DNA of 64,000 nucleotides from Vibrio fluvialis (GCF_900460245.1 NZ_UHIP01000001.1:1426001-1490000); one strand, 5' to 3'. Numbered from the stretch's first letter, positions 1 to 9,323 are shown. Notes: generated by a model from the letters alone, not told the origin. A program made the numbers and translations.

Positions 1-2
1 GG

Positions 3-779
3 CAGGTCAACATCAGCAAAACCATCGTCGTACATGTGCCGATCAAAGATGGCTTGGTGCAGGAAACGGGCGAGTTTGAACTCGATGGCGTGACTTTCCC
101 AGCGGCGGAAATTCAGGTCGATTTCATGGACCCGGCTGACGGTGAAGGCTCTATGTTCCCGACCGGAAATTTGGTCGATGATCTTGATGTTCCGGGCGTA
201 GGCACATTTAACGCCACGTTAATCAATGCGGGCATTCCGACGATTTTTGTCGATGCCGCGTCGATTGGCTATCAGGGCACGGAGCTTCAGGATGACATCA
301 ACAACGACAGCAAAGCGCTGGCGATGTTTGAAACCATTCGTGCCTACGGCGCGCTGAAAATGGGGCTGATTCAAGACCTCAGTGAAGCGCAAACCCGTCA
401 GCACACTCCAAAAATTGCGTTTGTCTCCAAACCGCAAACCTACACCGCATCCAGCGGCAAAACCGTTGCAGCCAGTGATGTCGATGTCCTGGTGCGCGCG
501 TTGTCGATGGGCAAATTGCATCACGCCATGATGGGGACCGCTGCCGTTGCCATCGCTGCCGCGGCGTGTGTGCCAGGAACGCTGGTGAATTTGGCCGCCG
601 GTGGCGGAGAGAAAACGTCGGTGACCTTTGGTCACCCTTCGGGAACATTAAAAGTTGGCGCCAGTGCAAGCGAAACGACGCAAGGTTGGGTGGTAGAAAA
701 AGCCGTGATGGGTCGCAGCGCACGTATTTTGATGGAAGGCTGGGTGCGCGTGCCCGCAGAAACCATCAACCACGGCTAA
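3..779 (+). CDS. prpF: PrpF, 2-methylaconitate isomerase (5' end outside window)
   Basis: C-terminal 258 residues of a PrpF-family protein; the reading frame is open to the left edge, so the start lies outside the window (the family is about 390 aa). PrpF works with the AcnD-type 2-methylcitrate dehydratase, isomerising trans- to cis-2-methylaconitate in cytoplasmic propionate breakdown. Visible family features are the glycine-rich segment with MFPTGNLVDDL and the late stretch GTLKVGASASE. prpE follows after 25 bp on the same strand, the usual prp operon order. The identification rests on recalled family resemblance plus this context. Confidence 0.88.
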   Translation, partial: QVNISKTIVVHVPIKDGLVQETGEFELDGVTFPAAEIQVDFMDPADGEGSMFPTGNLVDDLDVPGVGTFNATLINAGIPTIFVDAASIGYQGTELQDDINNDSKALAMFETIRAYGALKMGLIQDLSEAQTRQHTPKIAFVSKPQTYTASSGKTVAASDVDVLVRALSMGKLHHAMMGTAAVAIAAAACVPGTLVNLAAGGGEKTSVTFGHPSGTLKVGASASETTQGWVVEKAVMGRSARILMEGWVRVPAETINHG

Positions 780-804
780 GCCAGAACAATCAAGGAGAAG
801 CACC

Positions 805-2682
805 ATGTCTGCATATTTAAAGGAATATCAATGGGCAAAGGATGAGCCGCAAGCGTTCTGGAAAGCTCAAGCCCAAAACATCGACTGGTTTGAATTCCCT
901 CAAACCATTTTGCAAAAAGACGAACACGGCATTGAACGCTGGTTCCCGGATGGTTTGCTCAACACCTCGTGGTTGGCACTGGATTACCACTGTGAACAGG
1001 GTCGCGGCGACCAAACGGCGCTGATTTATGATTCGCCGGTGACGGGCAAAAAACAGCGGTACAGCTACACCGCCCTGCGGGATTGTGTCGCTCGCGTGGC
1101 GGGCATGTTGGCCGAGCAGGGCGTCACCAAAGGCGATCGCGTAATCATCTATATGCCGATGATCCCGGAAGCGGCGATGGCGATGCTGGCGTGTGCGCGT
1201 TTGGGCGCCATTCACTCGGTGGTGTTTGGCGGCTTTGCGCCAAACGAGCTGGCGGTGCGTATTGAAGACGCCGAACCCAAAGTCATTATGACGGCCTCTT
1301 GCGGTGTGGAAGTCAACAAAGTGATTCCCTATAAGCCAATGGTCGATAAAGCGATCATGGACAGTCGTTGGAAACCGGAAAAAGTGTTGGTGTATCAACG
1401 CCCGGAGTGCCTTGCCGATTTAACCAGTGAACGCGATTTGGAATGGAACACGCTGATTCAAAGCGCGCTGCCGCATGCGTGTGTGCCTGTACTGGCAACG
1501 GACCCGCTTTACATTCTGTACACCTCGGGAACGACAGGCAAACCCAAAGGGGTGGTGCGTGACAACGGCGGTCATGCCGTCGCGATGAAATACTCGATGA
1601 GCTGTATTTACAACATGCCGCAAAATGGCGTGTTCTGGGCCGCATCAGATGTGGGCTGGGTGGTGGGGCATTCTTACATTGTGTATGCGCCGCTGATTCA
1701 CGGCTGCACAACCATTTTGTACGAAGGTAAACCAGTGCGTACGCCGGATCCGGGTGCCTTCTGGCGCGTGTGTCAGGAATACAAAGTCACTGCACTGTTC
1801 TCGGCGCCAACGGCTTTCCGAGCCATCAAGAAAGAAGATCCGAATGGCGAGTATCTTAAGCACTATGACCTGTCGAGCGTGAAAACCATCTTCATGGCGG
1901 GTGAACGTTTGGATCCGCCAACTTTAGAATGGGTCGAATCGCAAACCGACAAACCGGTCATTGACCACTGGTGGCAAACCGAAACGGGCTGGGCGATTGC
2001 CGGCAACCCAACGGGCATTGAACTGATGCCGATTAAAGCGGGTTCAGCGACTAAGCCGATTCCGGGTTATCAAGTGGAAATCCTCAATGAACTCGGCGAG
2101 GTGCTGCCGCCGAATCAGCAAGGCTTTGTGGCGTTGAAACGTCCGTTGCCGCCAAGCTGTTTGCCGACTGTGTGGCGCAATCACGACCGTTTTGAGTCCG
2201 GTTATTTGTCACAATTCCCAGGTTACTACGTCTCAGGTGATGGCGGTTATCTGGATGAAGATGGTTACCTGTTCATCATGGGCCGCATTGACGATGTGAT
2301 TAACGTTGCTGGTCACCGCCTCTCGACGGGTGAAATGGAAGAGATCGTCGGCGCGCACCCAGCGGTGGCGGAATGCGCGGTGGTCGGTGTGCACGATGAA
2401 CTGAAAGGACAATTGCCACTCGGACTCGTGGTGCTCAAAGATGGCGTGAAGATCGATGCGCTGGCGCTGGAAACGGAACTGGTCAGCAGCGTACGCAGCC
2501 AAATCGGTGCGGTGGCGTGCTTTAAACACGCACTGGTGGTCGAGCGGTTGCCGAAAACTCGTTCTGGCAAAATCCTGCGCCGTATTATCCGCCAGATTGC
2601 GGATGGAGAAAGTTACACTGTCCCGTCGACCATTGACGATCCAACCAGCCTCAACGAATTGGAAAAGGTGCTGCATCATTAG
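805..2682 (+). CDS. prpE: PrpE, propionate--CoA ligase
   Basis: Acyl-CoA synthetase of 625 aa, the normal length for PrpE/Acs-type enzymes. It activates propionate with ATP and CoA to propionyl-CoA, the entry step of the 2-methylcitrate cycle. The AMP-binding signature YTSGTTGKPKG is near residues 238-248. The acetyl/propionyl-CoA synthetase core (DHWWQTETGW) and the C-terminal GRIDDVINVAGHR hinge and KTRSGKILRR segment with the catalytic lysine follow. The ATG at 805 has AAGGAG upstream. It directly follows prpF, and a terminator lies about 90 bp after the stop, so it is the last prp gene here. Its position makes propionyl-CoA synthetase more likely than acetyl-CoA synthetase. Confidence 0.93.
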   Translation: MSAYLKEYQWAKDEPQAFWKAQAQNIDWFEFPQTILQKDEHGIERWFPDGLLNTSWLALDYHCEQGRGDQTALIYDSPVTGKKQRYSYTALRDCVARVAGMLAEQGVTKGDRVIIYMPMIPEAAMAMLACARLGAIHSVVFGGFAPNELAVRIEDAEPKVIMTASCGVEVNKVIPYKPMVDKAIMDSRWKPEKVLVYQRPECLADLTSERDLEWNTLIQSALPHACVPVLATDPLYILYTSGTTGKPKGVVRDNGGHAVAMKYSMSCIYNMPQNGVFWAASDVGWVVGHSYIVYAPLIHGCTTILYEGKPVRTPDPGAFWRVCQEYKVTALFSAPTAFRAIKKEDPNGEYLKHYDLSSVKTIFMAGERLDPPTLEWVESQTDKPVIDHWWQTETGWAIAGNPTGIELMPIKAGSATKPIPGYQVEILNELGEVLPPNQQGFVALKRPLPPSCLPTVWRNHDRFESGYLSQFPGYYVSGDGGYLDEDGYLFIMGRIDDVINVAGHRLSTGEMEEIVGAHPAVAECAVVGVHDELKGQLPLGLVVLKDGVKIDALALETELVSSVRSQIGAVACFKHALVVERLPKTRSGKILRRIIRQIADGESYTVPSTIDDPTSLNELEKVLHH

Positions 2683-2768
2683 GATGTGGCTTGTACTCAA
2701 ACGGGACTACGTTATGTCGTTCGACGTTTAGGTACGATAGGGTAAAACTTGGTTCATTTTGACCCTTT

Positions 2769-2795
2769 GTGCTCCGCTTGCGGGGCACTTTTTTT
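2769..2795 (+). terminator. Rho-independent terminator after prpE
   Basis: Nine-base stem (GTGCTCCGC / GCGGGGCAC with one G-T pair) and a short loop followed by seven T. It closes the prp operon. The rest of 2683-2984 holds the marR promoter and operator. Confidence 0.85.
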
Positions 2796-2890
2796 GTCTG
2801 CATTTTCTATTCAGCAGAAACATTTCATAACACTATGAAATTTATCAGTTTATGCAAATACTCATCCGTTATTTCAATTAATAGGCTTTA

Positions 2891-2917
2891 CATATAGTAA
2901 GCAAAGCTTACTATATG
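2891..2917. promoter_or_regulatory. Perfect inverted repeat, likely MarR operator
   Basis: CATATAGTAAGC, then AAA, then GCTTACTATATG: 12-bp arms with a 3-bp spacer, a perfect palindrome. It lies 68 bp before the chosen marR start. Size and placement match operators bound by MarR-family dimers, so autoregulation of the marR-efflux operon is inferred. Confidence 0.7.
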
Positions 2918-2984
2918 TTTAACTATGTTTCTAAATGTAACCAAGGCATTTAGAATAATTCGAGATAAATCAGAAGGGTATGCA

Positions 2985-3404
2985 ATGACAGCTCCGTCTA
3001 TAGGTTACTTACTTTGGGATGTGATGCGTCTGGTACGCAAACAATATCAAAGCGAAGCTGGCGCCAACTGCCTGACCATCGCGCAAGCCAAAGCACTGTC
3101 GCACATCGCTCGTTGTCAGGGGGTCAAACAGGTAGAACTGGCTGAACTGCTGGAAATCAAACCGATGAGTTTAGTGCGTGTGATTGATTCTCTGGTGGAA
3201 GAAGGGTTGGTTGAACGTCGTCCGGATCCCAAAGATCGCCGCGCTCATCAAATTTACCTGCTGCCAGCCGCGGATGCTCAATTAGTCAAAATCAAAAGTG
3301 TCAGCAACCAAATCTGGGACGAAGCATTACAGGGGCTGACCGCCCAGCATCGCGAGCAGTTCATCAGTACGCTGGAACACATTCACAGCAATCTCTCCAA
3401 ATAA
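2985..3404 (+). CDS. MarR-family transcriptional regulator
   Basis: Winged-helix regulator of 139 aa, typical MarR length. The helix-turn-helix VELAELLEIKPMSLVRVIDSL and the wing VERRPDPKDRRAHQIYLL with its conserved DxRD/R pattern are plain. I start at ATG 2985 because AGAAGG sits 8 bases upstream; the frame is open to 2925 but that extension looks non-coding. It is followed after 25 bp by an EmrA-like and then an EmrB-like gene. It is probably the local, drug-responsive repressor of that pump, acting at the palindrome upstream. The ligand is unknown. Confidence 0.88.
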   Translation: MTAPSIGYLLWDVMRLVRKQYQSEAGANCLTIAQAKALSHIARCQGVKQVELAELLEIKPMSLVRVIDSLVEEGLVERRPDPKDRRAHQIYLLPAADAQLVKIKSVSNQIWDEALQGLTAQHREQFISTLEHIHSNLSK

Positions 3405-3429
3405 ACAATACGTATCAGGAATATCTTGT

Positions 3430-4491
3430 ATGTCTAACGAACAATCACAGACGCCTTCACAACCTGTATCCAAACCACGCCGCAAAACCAAACGTGCTGT
3501 ACTGCTTTTTCTGGTGCCGGTGCTGGCCGTGGCCGGAAGCGTGGCGGTCTACCTGCACGGTGGCCGTTATGTTGAAACCGACAACGCGTATGTAAAAGCA
3601 GACAAGACGTCAATTACCGCCGAAGTCTCTGGCCGCATTATCAATGTGCCAGTCGAGGAGAACCAACAGGTGAAAGCGGGCGATTTGTTGCTGCAAATCG
3701 ATCCGACGTCATATGAAATTGCGGTCTCTCAGGCTCGCGCCAATCTCAATGATGTCAGTACCTCGCTGACCACGCTGAAAGCCGAATACCAAAGTAAACT
3801 GGCGAATATTGACGTTTCAAAAAGTCAGCATGAATACCTGAAGAAAGAAGAAGCGCGTCAACTTAACCTTTTGAAGAAAAAATACATTTCTGAATCTCAG
3901 TTTGATTCTGCACGCCAGAAAACCCTGGTCGTGGAACTCGAAGTGAACGCGCTGAAAAAAGAGCTGAAACAAATTGAAGAGAGCTTGGGCGGCGATGTGA
4001 CGGCGCCGATTGAACAGCATCCGAAATATCGCGCTGCGCTGGCGTCGCTGGAAAAGGCCGAGAACGATCTACAACACGTGAATGTGTACGCGCCTGCTGA
4101 TGGCATCGTGACCAAAGTGGTGGAGAAAGGGCAATACACCTCACCGGGTACGCTGGCGATGATGCTGATTTCGGCATCAGATATCTGGATTGAAGCTAAC
4201 TTTACCGAGACCGAACTGACACACGTTCAGGTCGGCCAGAAAGTGGACATCAATGTCGACTACGCGCCGGATTTCAAATGGCATGGCGTGGTGGAAAGCT
4301 TGAGCCCGGCAACCGGTTCTGAGTTTTCGGTCATTCCGGCGCAAAACGCGACGGGTAACTGGGTAAAGATTGCGCAGCGTCTGCCGATTCGCATCCGCAT
4401 TGATGCCAATCCGAATGCGCCGCAGCTTCGCGCGGGTTTGAGCGCGGTGGTGACGGTCGATACTGAATATCAACGTCATCTGTCGCTGTAA
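3430..4491 (+). CDS. HlyD/EmrA-family membrane fusion protein
   Basis: Periplasmic adaptor of 353 aa. A lysine/arginine-rich N-terminus is followed by one membrane anchor (about residues 23-42). Next come the biotinyl-lipoyl-like half-motif VETDNAYVKADKTSITAEVSGRI, a coiled-coil hairpin (about residues 95-205) and the second half-motif APADGIVTKVVEKGQYTSPG. These are the features of EmrA/HlyD adaptors that link an inner-membrane exporter to an outer-membrane channel. The MFS exporter gene follows after 15 bp. No TolC gene is adjacent, so the outer-membrane partner would be encoded elsewhere. Confidence 0.9.
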   Translation: MSNEQSQTPSQPVSKPRRKTKRAVLLFLVPVLAVAGSVAVYLHGGRYVETDNAYVKADKTSITAEVSGRIINVPVEENQQVKAGDLLLQIDPTSYEIAVSQARANLNDVSTSLTTLKAEYQSKLANIDVSKSQHEYLKKEEARQLNLLKKKYISESQFDSARQKTLVVELEVNALKKELKQIEESLGGDVTAPIEQHPKYRAALASLEKAENDLQHVNVYAPADGIVTKVVEKGQYTSPGTLAMMLISASDIWIEANFTETELTHVQVGQKVDINVDYAPDFKWHGVVESLSPATGSEFSVIPAQNATGNWVKIAQRLPIRIRIDANPNAPQLRAGLSAVVTVDTEYQRHLSL

Positions 4492-4506
4492 GGGTGAGGC
4501 GTTAAG

Positions 4507-6024
4507 ATGGAAAGTCATGCGACACCTGTAGAGAGTGATGACAGCGGCAAACGCGGGTTTATCACTCTGTCGGTCATGCTTGCGACCATCATGCAGGCAC
4601 TCGACACCACGATTGCAAACGTTGCGCTGCCACATATGCAGGGCGCCATGAGTGCGACGCAGGATCAGATTTCCTGGGTACTGACGTCTTACATTGTGGC
4701 AGCCGCGATTGCGATGCCATTGACGGGCTTTATTGCGGCGCGCATCGGCCGCAAGCGTTTGTTTCTTTATTCGGTAGTCGGGTTTACTTTTGCGTCTGTG
4801 CTGTGTGGCGCGGCGCAATCGCTCGAACAGATCATTCTGTTTCGTTTGTTGCAAGGGATCTTCGGCGCCAGTTTGGTGCCGTTGTCCCAATCTGTGCTGC
4901 TCGATACTTATCCGACAGAACAACACGGTTCGGCCATGGCGATGTGGGGCGTGGGTGTGATGGTCGGGCCGATTCTGGGCCCGTCATTAGGTGGCTGGTT
5001 AACCGAGTACTACAACTGGCGCTGGGTGTTTTACATCAACGTACCGTTCGGCATTCTGGCCTGGATGGGGATTGCAGGTTTCGTTAAAGAGACCAAGCTA
5101 GATCCCAGCCGGCGTTTTGACGTGTTCGGCTTTGCGCTGCTCGGACTTGCCATCGGCTGTTTGCAGATGTTTCTTGATCGCGGCGAATCCCAGAACTGGT
5201 TCTCCAGCATGGAAATTGTCATTGAAGCGGGCATTTCTGCGCTGGCGTTTTACATGTTTACCGTGCACATGTTTACCGCCCGAGCGCCATTCCTGGAGCC
5301 GCAGATGTTCAAAGACCGCAACTTTGTGGTCGGACTGCTGTTTGGTTTTATGATGGGCGTGATTTTGCTGGCGACCATGGCGCTGTTGCCTCCGTTCCTG
5401 CAAAACTTTATGGACTATCCGGTGCTGGACGTCGGCCTGCTGCTGACGCCTCGGGGCTTTGGCACTATGGTGGGAATGATGATCGTCGGGCGTCTGTCGG
5501 GCAAAGTGGACCTGCGTTATCTGATCACGATTGGCTTGCTGTTGATGATTTTTTCGCTGTGGGAAATGACGCACTTTTCAGTGTTCGTCACGCGCTGGGA
5601 AATCATTCATACCGGTATTGTACAGGGGTTGGGATTAGGTCTGGTGTTTGTGCCGCTGTCGACCCTGACGTTCTCCACGCTTGAGCCACGTTATCGTAAT
5701 GAAGGCACCGCGCTATTCAGCCTGATTCGCAACATCGGCAGTAGCATCGGCATCTCGGTGGTGGTGACGTATCTTGCGCATCGCGCGCAGATCAACCATG
5801 CCGTGTATTCCGAGCACATCAACATGTTTAATCCGGCGTTGCAGGATGCGGTGCAGAAAGGAGTGTATGACTTATCGAGTACTGCTGGTCTGGTCGAGTT
5901 GAACAGTATGGTCACCAGCCAAGCGTATATCTTTGGATACCTGCAAGACTTCCGCTTTATGATGTATGTCTGCGTCGTGATGATTCCACTTTTGGTGTTG
6001 TTGCGAAAACCGGGTAAACGTTAA
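4507..6024 (+). CDS. EmrB/QacA-type MFS drug transporter (DHA2, 14 TM)
   Basis: Inner-membrane proton-driven exporter of 505 aa, the usual length for 14-helix DHA2 transporters. Visible marks are the start of helix 1 LDTTIANVALPHMQ, the loop 2-3 motif GFIAARIGRKRLF and the antiporter motif C-like stretch GVGVMVGPILGPSLGGWL. It is third in the marR-emrA-emrB-like operon and is followed by a strong terminator. Substrates are probably hydrophobic toxic compounds; specificity cannot be read from sequence. Confidence 0.9.
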   Translation: MESHATPVESDDSGKRGFITLSVMLATIMQALDTTIANVALPHMQGAMSATQDQISWVLTSYIVAAAIAMPLTGFIAARIGRKRLFLYSVVGFTFASVLCGAAQSLEQIILFRLLQGIFGASLVPLSQSVLLDTYPTEQHGSAMAMWGVGVMVGPILGPSLGGWLTEYYNWRWVFYINVPFGILAWMGIAGFVKETKLDPSRRFDVFGFALLGLAIGCLQMFLDRGESQNWFSSMEIVIEAGISALAFYMFTVHMFTARAPFLEPQMFKDRNFVVGLLFGFMMGVILLATMALLPPFLQNFMDYPVLDVGLLLTPRGFGTMVGMMIVGRLSGKVDLRYLITIGLLLMIFSLWEMTHFSVFVTRWEIIHTGIVQGLGLGLVFVPLSTLTFSTLEPRYRNEGTALFSLIRNIGSSIGISVVVTYLAHRAQINHAVYSEHINMFNPALQDAVQKGVYDLSSTAGLVELNSMVTSQAYIFGYLQDFRFMMYVCVVMIPLLVLLRKPGKR

Positions 6025-6036
6025 GCTACGATTGAA

Positions 6037-6062
6037 TAAAACGCCGCATTGCGGCGTTTTTG
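6037..6062 (+). terminator. Terminator after the efflux operon
   Basis: AAAACGCCGC, ATT, GCGGCGTTTT: 10-bp perfect stem with 3-nt loop and a T run. It ends the marR-efflux operon. Confidence 0.9.
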
Positions 6063-6188
6063 TTTATTTAAACGGCGTTAAATTCTCATTCTTCAGCTGT
6101 TTAATAAAAAAACACACCACACCACGATGTTATTTTCTTAGACGATCTTATAAAATCGCGTCAAGACTTCTTGATTAACGTCACAAAA

Positions 6189-6671
6189 ATGTCATCGATT
6201 TCGCTGTCAGCGGCAAAAATAGCAGATTTGGAAATATTAAATCAGTTGATGTTCGACTTGCACGACGAACACCATCGCGCCTGCCCGGAATATTTTAAAA
6301 CGGCGGAAGAGGTGGAGCAGGAAAAGAGCATCGCTCGCTACATCGACAATCCCGACTGCCTTGTTTATGTCGCTCGCGACGGTAATGCAGTAGTGGGATT
6401 CATCACCGGCTATTTTAGTGAGTTAGTCTCTTCCGTCAGTAAGCCGATTCAAATGGGCAGCATTGATGAGCTGTATGTCGTTCCGGCATACCGCCAACAA
6501 GGTGTGGCTCGAAAACTCTTTTCTCGTCTGGAGCAAACGTTTGTTGAGTACGGCGCGGCTGAGATATTTGTAGAAGTCTGGGATTTTAACAGGGAAGCGC
6601 AATTATTTTATCAGGATGTTGGTTTTGCCCATCATATTCATTGGTTGAGAAAGTCAGTGCGTCGCTCGTAG
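6189..6671 (+). CDS. GNAT-family N-acetyltransferase
   Basis: Acetyltransferase-like protein of about 160 aa. The acetyl-CoA binding part is recognisable: IDELYVVPAYRQQGVARKLFSRLE contains the V-x-x-x-x-R-x-x-G-x-A pattern of motif A. The C-terminal EVWDFNREAQLFYQDVGF is the usual motif B. The start is uncertain: ATG 6189 and an in-frame TTG at 6171 both lack a good ribosome site. Substrate unknown. The next gene begins 35 bp later on the same strand and may be co-transcribed. Confidence 0.8.
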   Translation: MSSISLSAAKIADLEILNQLMFDLHDEHHRACPEYFKTAEEVEQEKSIARYIDNPDCLVYVARDGNAVVGFITGYFSELVSSVSKPIQMGSIDELYVVPAYRQQGVARKLFSRLEQTFVEYGAAEIFVEVWDFNREAQLFYQDVGFAHHIHWLRKSVRRS

Positions 6672-6705
6672 ATGTCTGGCTCCATGCGATAACAGGTTAA
6701 TTAGC

Positions 6706-8148
6706 GTGTACAAGCGATTGTCAGTACTTGGCTTCAGTTTAATAATTTCTTTAGCAGCGTCTTTTTTTGCTCAAGCTGCTCCACAAGCTCCCGATAAACT
6801 TCGCGGAGCGCTTTGTCTTATCCGCGCCGACGATAAAGTCGTTCTGGTCAATGAGATCATCACAAAACAACTCTCGCTTCCCGGTGGCACCATTGAAGGT
6901 GGTGAATCACCAGAGCTGACTGCGCAGCGCGAAACCTGGGAAGAAACCGGTTTGGTTGTCACTGTCGGTAAACTGCTGGGCTACACCGAAAGCGCCGTTG
7001 TGTATGACTGCGTCAGTGATTCAGACATCATCGCTTACCAATACATTAACCGTTGGGGCGGGTACGAACTACCAGTGTGGTTCGCGCCGCATTACGGTGT
7101 GGAAGTGTCGCAGGCCATGCTGGTGCATCCAAGCCGCATCAAGGCAAACCAATACCGTTTTCCTAAACAGTGGGCCAACATCAAAACGATGTTTAATGAC
7201 GCTACCGACCAATCCACCAAAGTAGTGCCAGAGCTCATCAAAGCGGCACCTGCGTTACATCAAACAGAGCTCGGTTGGATTGTCGCCCTGCAATACGCAA
7301 TTGGTAGCTTTCCGGAAGTCGTCAAAACTGTGCTGAGCCGAGTCATTTTGCTTGCCGATGCTGTGGCATCGCCTGTATTGGGGCTGCTGCTGTTTCCGTT
7401 TCTCTATTGGCAAAGCGGCAAAGCCTTTTGCTATAAAGCCTTTTTCTCGGTGACGGTGACGTCGCTACTGTGTTTAGTCGCGCAGCAAGGTTTTGCTCTG
7501 CCACGCCCGCATGCGTACATTCCTTCTATCCAACTGGTCAAAAGTTTCGGCTACGGATTTCCGAGTTTACCGTTGGCTGTCTGGGTCAGCCTGGGTATTT
7601 TATGGCTACTGAAGAACGAAAAGCTGGGCCTGAATAAAAGCACAGCGGCATTTGTGGTTACCGTAGTGTGGTTGTCGCTCTCCAAGTTCTATTCTGGCAG
7701 TGCGTTTATTGTTGATATGTTGGTCGGTGCAGTCTTGGGTGCTCTGGTCGCCTGGCACATCATTCGTCTTAACGATAAACCGCAAATTCATGTGGAACGC
7801 ATACTGTGTTCGAAAGGTCCGTGGTTAGCGCTGACCGCGGTGACAGTTGTCATCGCATACATCTGGCCCATGCCCGTGTTTACTGCGTGGTTGGCGGTGC
7901 TGGCAGTCATGACGTTAGTGGTGATGACACTGCATTCAGAGCAGCAGGGAATCACTTTTCGTCAAATGCTGTTCATGATTATGACGTTGCTGCTCGCCAA
8001 CGAGCTGGTCAATTACGCAGCGACATTTGTCTCTTCCAGCGGTACCTGGTCATTATTGGTGGGAACCCTTCGCGAACCGTTGCTGATTCTGTTGTTCGTG
8101 CTGATGGTGCGTTTCGCCGAACGCTATCCCGCCGCCGAACCAGCATAA
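6706..8148 (+). CDS. Exported NUDIX hydrolase fused to a degenerate PAP2 membrane domain
   Basis: 480-aa fusion. A signal-like segment (about residues 5-24, ending AQA) precedes a NUDIX domain with a complete Nudix box: G61, E67, R75-E76, E79-E80, G82. From about residue 190 the protein is hydrophobic, with several membrane helices in a PAP2-like layout. The first PAP2 motif is reduced to RP (267-268). The PSGH motif reads PSLP (286-289). The SRx5Hx3D motif reads S326-K327, A333, D337. Both expected histidines are therefore missing, so the phosphatase half is probably inactive. The NUDIX half should lie in the periplasm and could act on exported nucleoside-diphosphate compounds. Start is GTG 6706. 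NUDIX-PAP2 fusions are known in Vibrio and Aeromonas annotation. Confidence 0.85.
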   Translation: MYKRLSVLGFSLIISLAASFFAQAAPQAPDKLRGALCLIRADDKVVLVNEIITKQLSLPGGTIEGGESPELTAQRETWEETGLVVTVGKLLGYTESAVVYDCVSDSDIIAYQYINRWGGYELPVWFAPHYGVEVSQAMLVHPSRIKANQYRFPKQWANIKTMFNDATDQSTKVVPELIKAAPALHQTELGWIVALQYAIGSFPEVVKTVLSRVILLADAVASPVLGLLLFPFLYWQSGKAFCYKAFFSVTVTSLLCLVAQQGFALPRPHAYIPSIQLVKSFGYGFPSLPLAVWVSLGILWLLKNEKLGLNKSTAAFVVTVVWLSLSKFYSGSAFIVDMLVGAVLGALVAWHIIRLNDKPQIHVERILCSKGPWLALTAVTVVIAYIWPMPVFTAWLAVLAVMTLVVMTLHSEQQGITFRQMLFMIMTLLLANELVNYAATFVSSSGTWSLLVGTLREPLLILLFVLMVRFAERYPAAEPA

Positions 8149-8167
8149 CGCTGGGTCATTTAACATG

Positions 8168-8197
8168 AAAAAGCCCGGTGATATGCCGGGCTTTTTT
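8168..8197 (+). terminator. Terminator after the NUDIX-PAP2 gene
   Basis: AAAAGCCCGG, short loop, CCGGGCTTTTTT; GC-rich stem followed by T run. It also separates the convergent peptidase gene. Confidence 0.88.
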
Positions 8198-8216
8198 CAT
8201 TCATTCTTACCTGCAC

Positions 8217-9323
8217 TTAACGGCTTAAGTAAGTCTCGACGAATTGGCAAACCTTGACTAAATCGTCGACTGCAATGTGCTCTTCGGTGGTGTGCACTTT
8301 GGCCATACCGGTTGAGATGTTTACCGTGGTTAAACCTTTCTCATTGAAGTTATTGGCATCGCTGCCGCCGCCCGTACGCTTGGTTTTCGCTTCAATACCC
8401 ATGGCGTTAAAGGCGGATTTTAATTCGCAGATCAGCGGATGTTCTTCGTCCAGCACAAACGCGTTATAAACTCGGGTCGATTGGATCACGGCTTCTGCGC
8501 CGTGTTTTTTCGCCACAGTCTCAAACGTTGAAATCATGTGTTCCACTTGCGCCGCCAGCTTATCGTCATTCAACGAGCGCGCTTCGGCAACAATCGTCAG
8601 CTCTGGCATAACGATGTTGGTCGCCTGACCGCCATTCACCATGCCGATGTTGGCAGTGGTTTCTTCATCGATACGCAGCAGTTTCATTTGGGTAATCGCG
8701 TCGGCCGCTACGCTGATGGCACTGATACCATCTTCTGGCACAAGGCCTGCGTGCGCTGGTTTGCCTTTTATGGTGACACGCAGTTTCTGCTGGCCCGGCG
8801 CCGCTTTGACGATGGTGCCAATCGGGCCGCCAGTATCCAGCACAATGGCTTTGTTTGAGCGGATGTAGCTCATGTCAAAATTTTTGGAACCCATCAGGCC
8901 ACCTTCTTCATGCACGGTGAAGGCGATTTCGATGGTTTTGTGTGCCCGGTTATGTTCGCGCAGGGCACGCACCGCTTCAAGAATGGCCGCAATACCGGAT
9001 TTATCGTCGCCCCCTAGAATCGTATTGCCTTTTGAGCGGATGATGCCATCTTCAATCACAGGTTCAATGCCGATACCCGGTTTCACGGTGTCCATATGGC
9101 AGCTTAACACCACGCTGTCCGGTAGTTCGCCTTCCAGGCGGGCGTAGATGTTGAAACCGTTTGAAACCTCTGCAGGAACAGGCAGTTTTTGGACCATAAA
9201 ACCAAGCTCGCCGAGCTGCTCACACAGATGCTCGCCAATGGCTTTCTCGTTGCCAGATTCGCTGTCGATTTGAATCAGATTCAGGAAGTTATCGACCAGA
9301 CGCTGAGGGTGAATTTGAGTCAT
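8217..9323 (-). CDS. PepT-like M20-family metallopeptidase
   Basis: Cytoplasmic di-zinc aminopeptidase-like protein of 368 aa, in the M20 group annotated as peptidase T-like. The metal-site motifs are in order: SCHMDTV, GGDDKSGIA (bridging Asp), HEEGGLMGS (catalytic Glu pair) and a late TGGGSDANNF. ATG at 9323 has a CGAGGT stretch upstream. It is shorter than true PepT (about 410 aa). The substrate is probably a small peptide but is not proven. It stands alone, convergent with the NUDIX-PAP2 gene. Confidence 0.87.
   Translation of the reverse strand: MTQIHPQRLVDNFLNLIQIDSESGNEKAIGEHLCEQLGELGFMVQKLPVPAEVSNGFNIYARLEGELPDSVVLSCHMDTVKPGIGIEPVIEDGIIRSKGNTILGGDDKSGIAAILEAVRALREHNRAHKTIEIAFTVHEEGGLMGSKNFDMSYIRSNKAIVLDTGGPIGTIVKAAPGQQKLRVTIKGKPAHAGLVPEDGISAISVAADAITQMKLLRIDEETTANIGMVNGGQATNIVMPELTIVAEARSLNDDKLAAQVEHMISTFETVAKKHGAEAVIQSTRVYNAFVLDEEHPLICELKSAFNAMGIEAKTKRTGGGSDANNFNEKGLTTVNISTGMAKVHTTEEHIAVDDLVKVCQFVETYLSR

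Noticed and set aside
4177..4926. 249-aa minus-strand ORF across the EmrA/EmrB junction
   Set aside because: Antisense shadow of two clear genes; biased composition and no recognisable domain.
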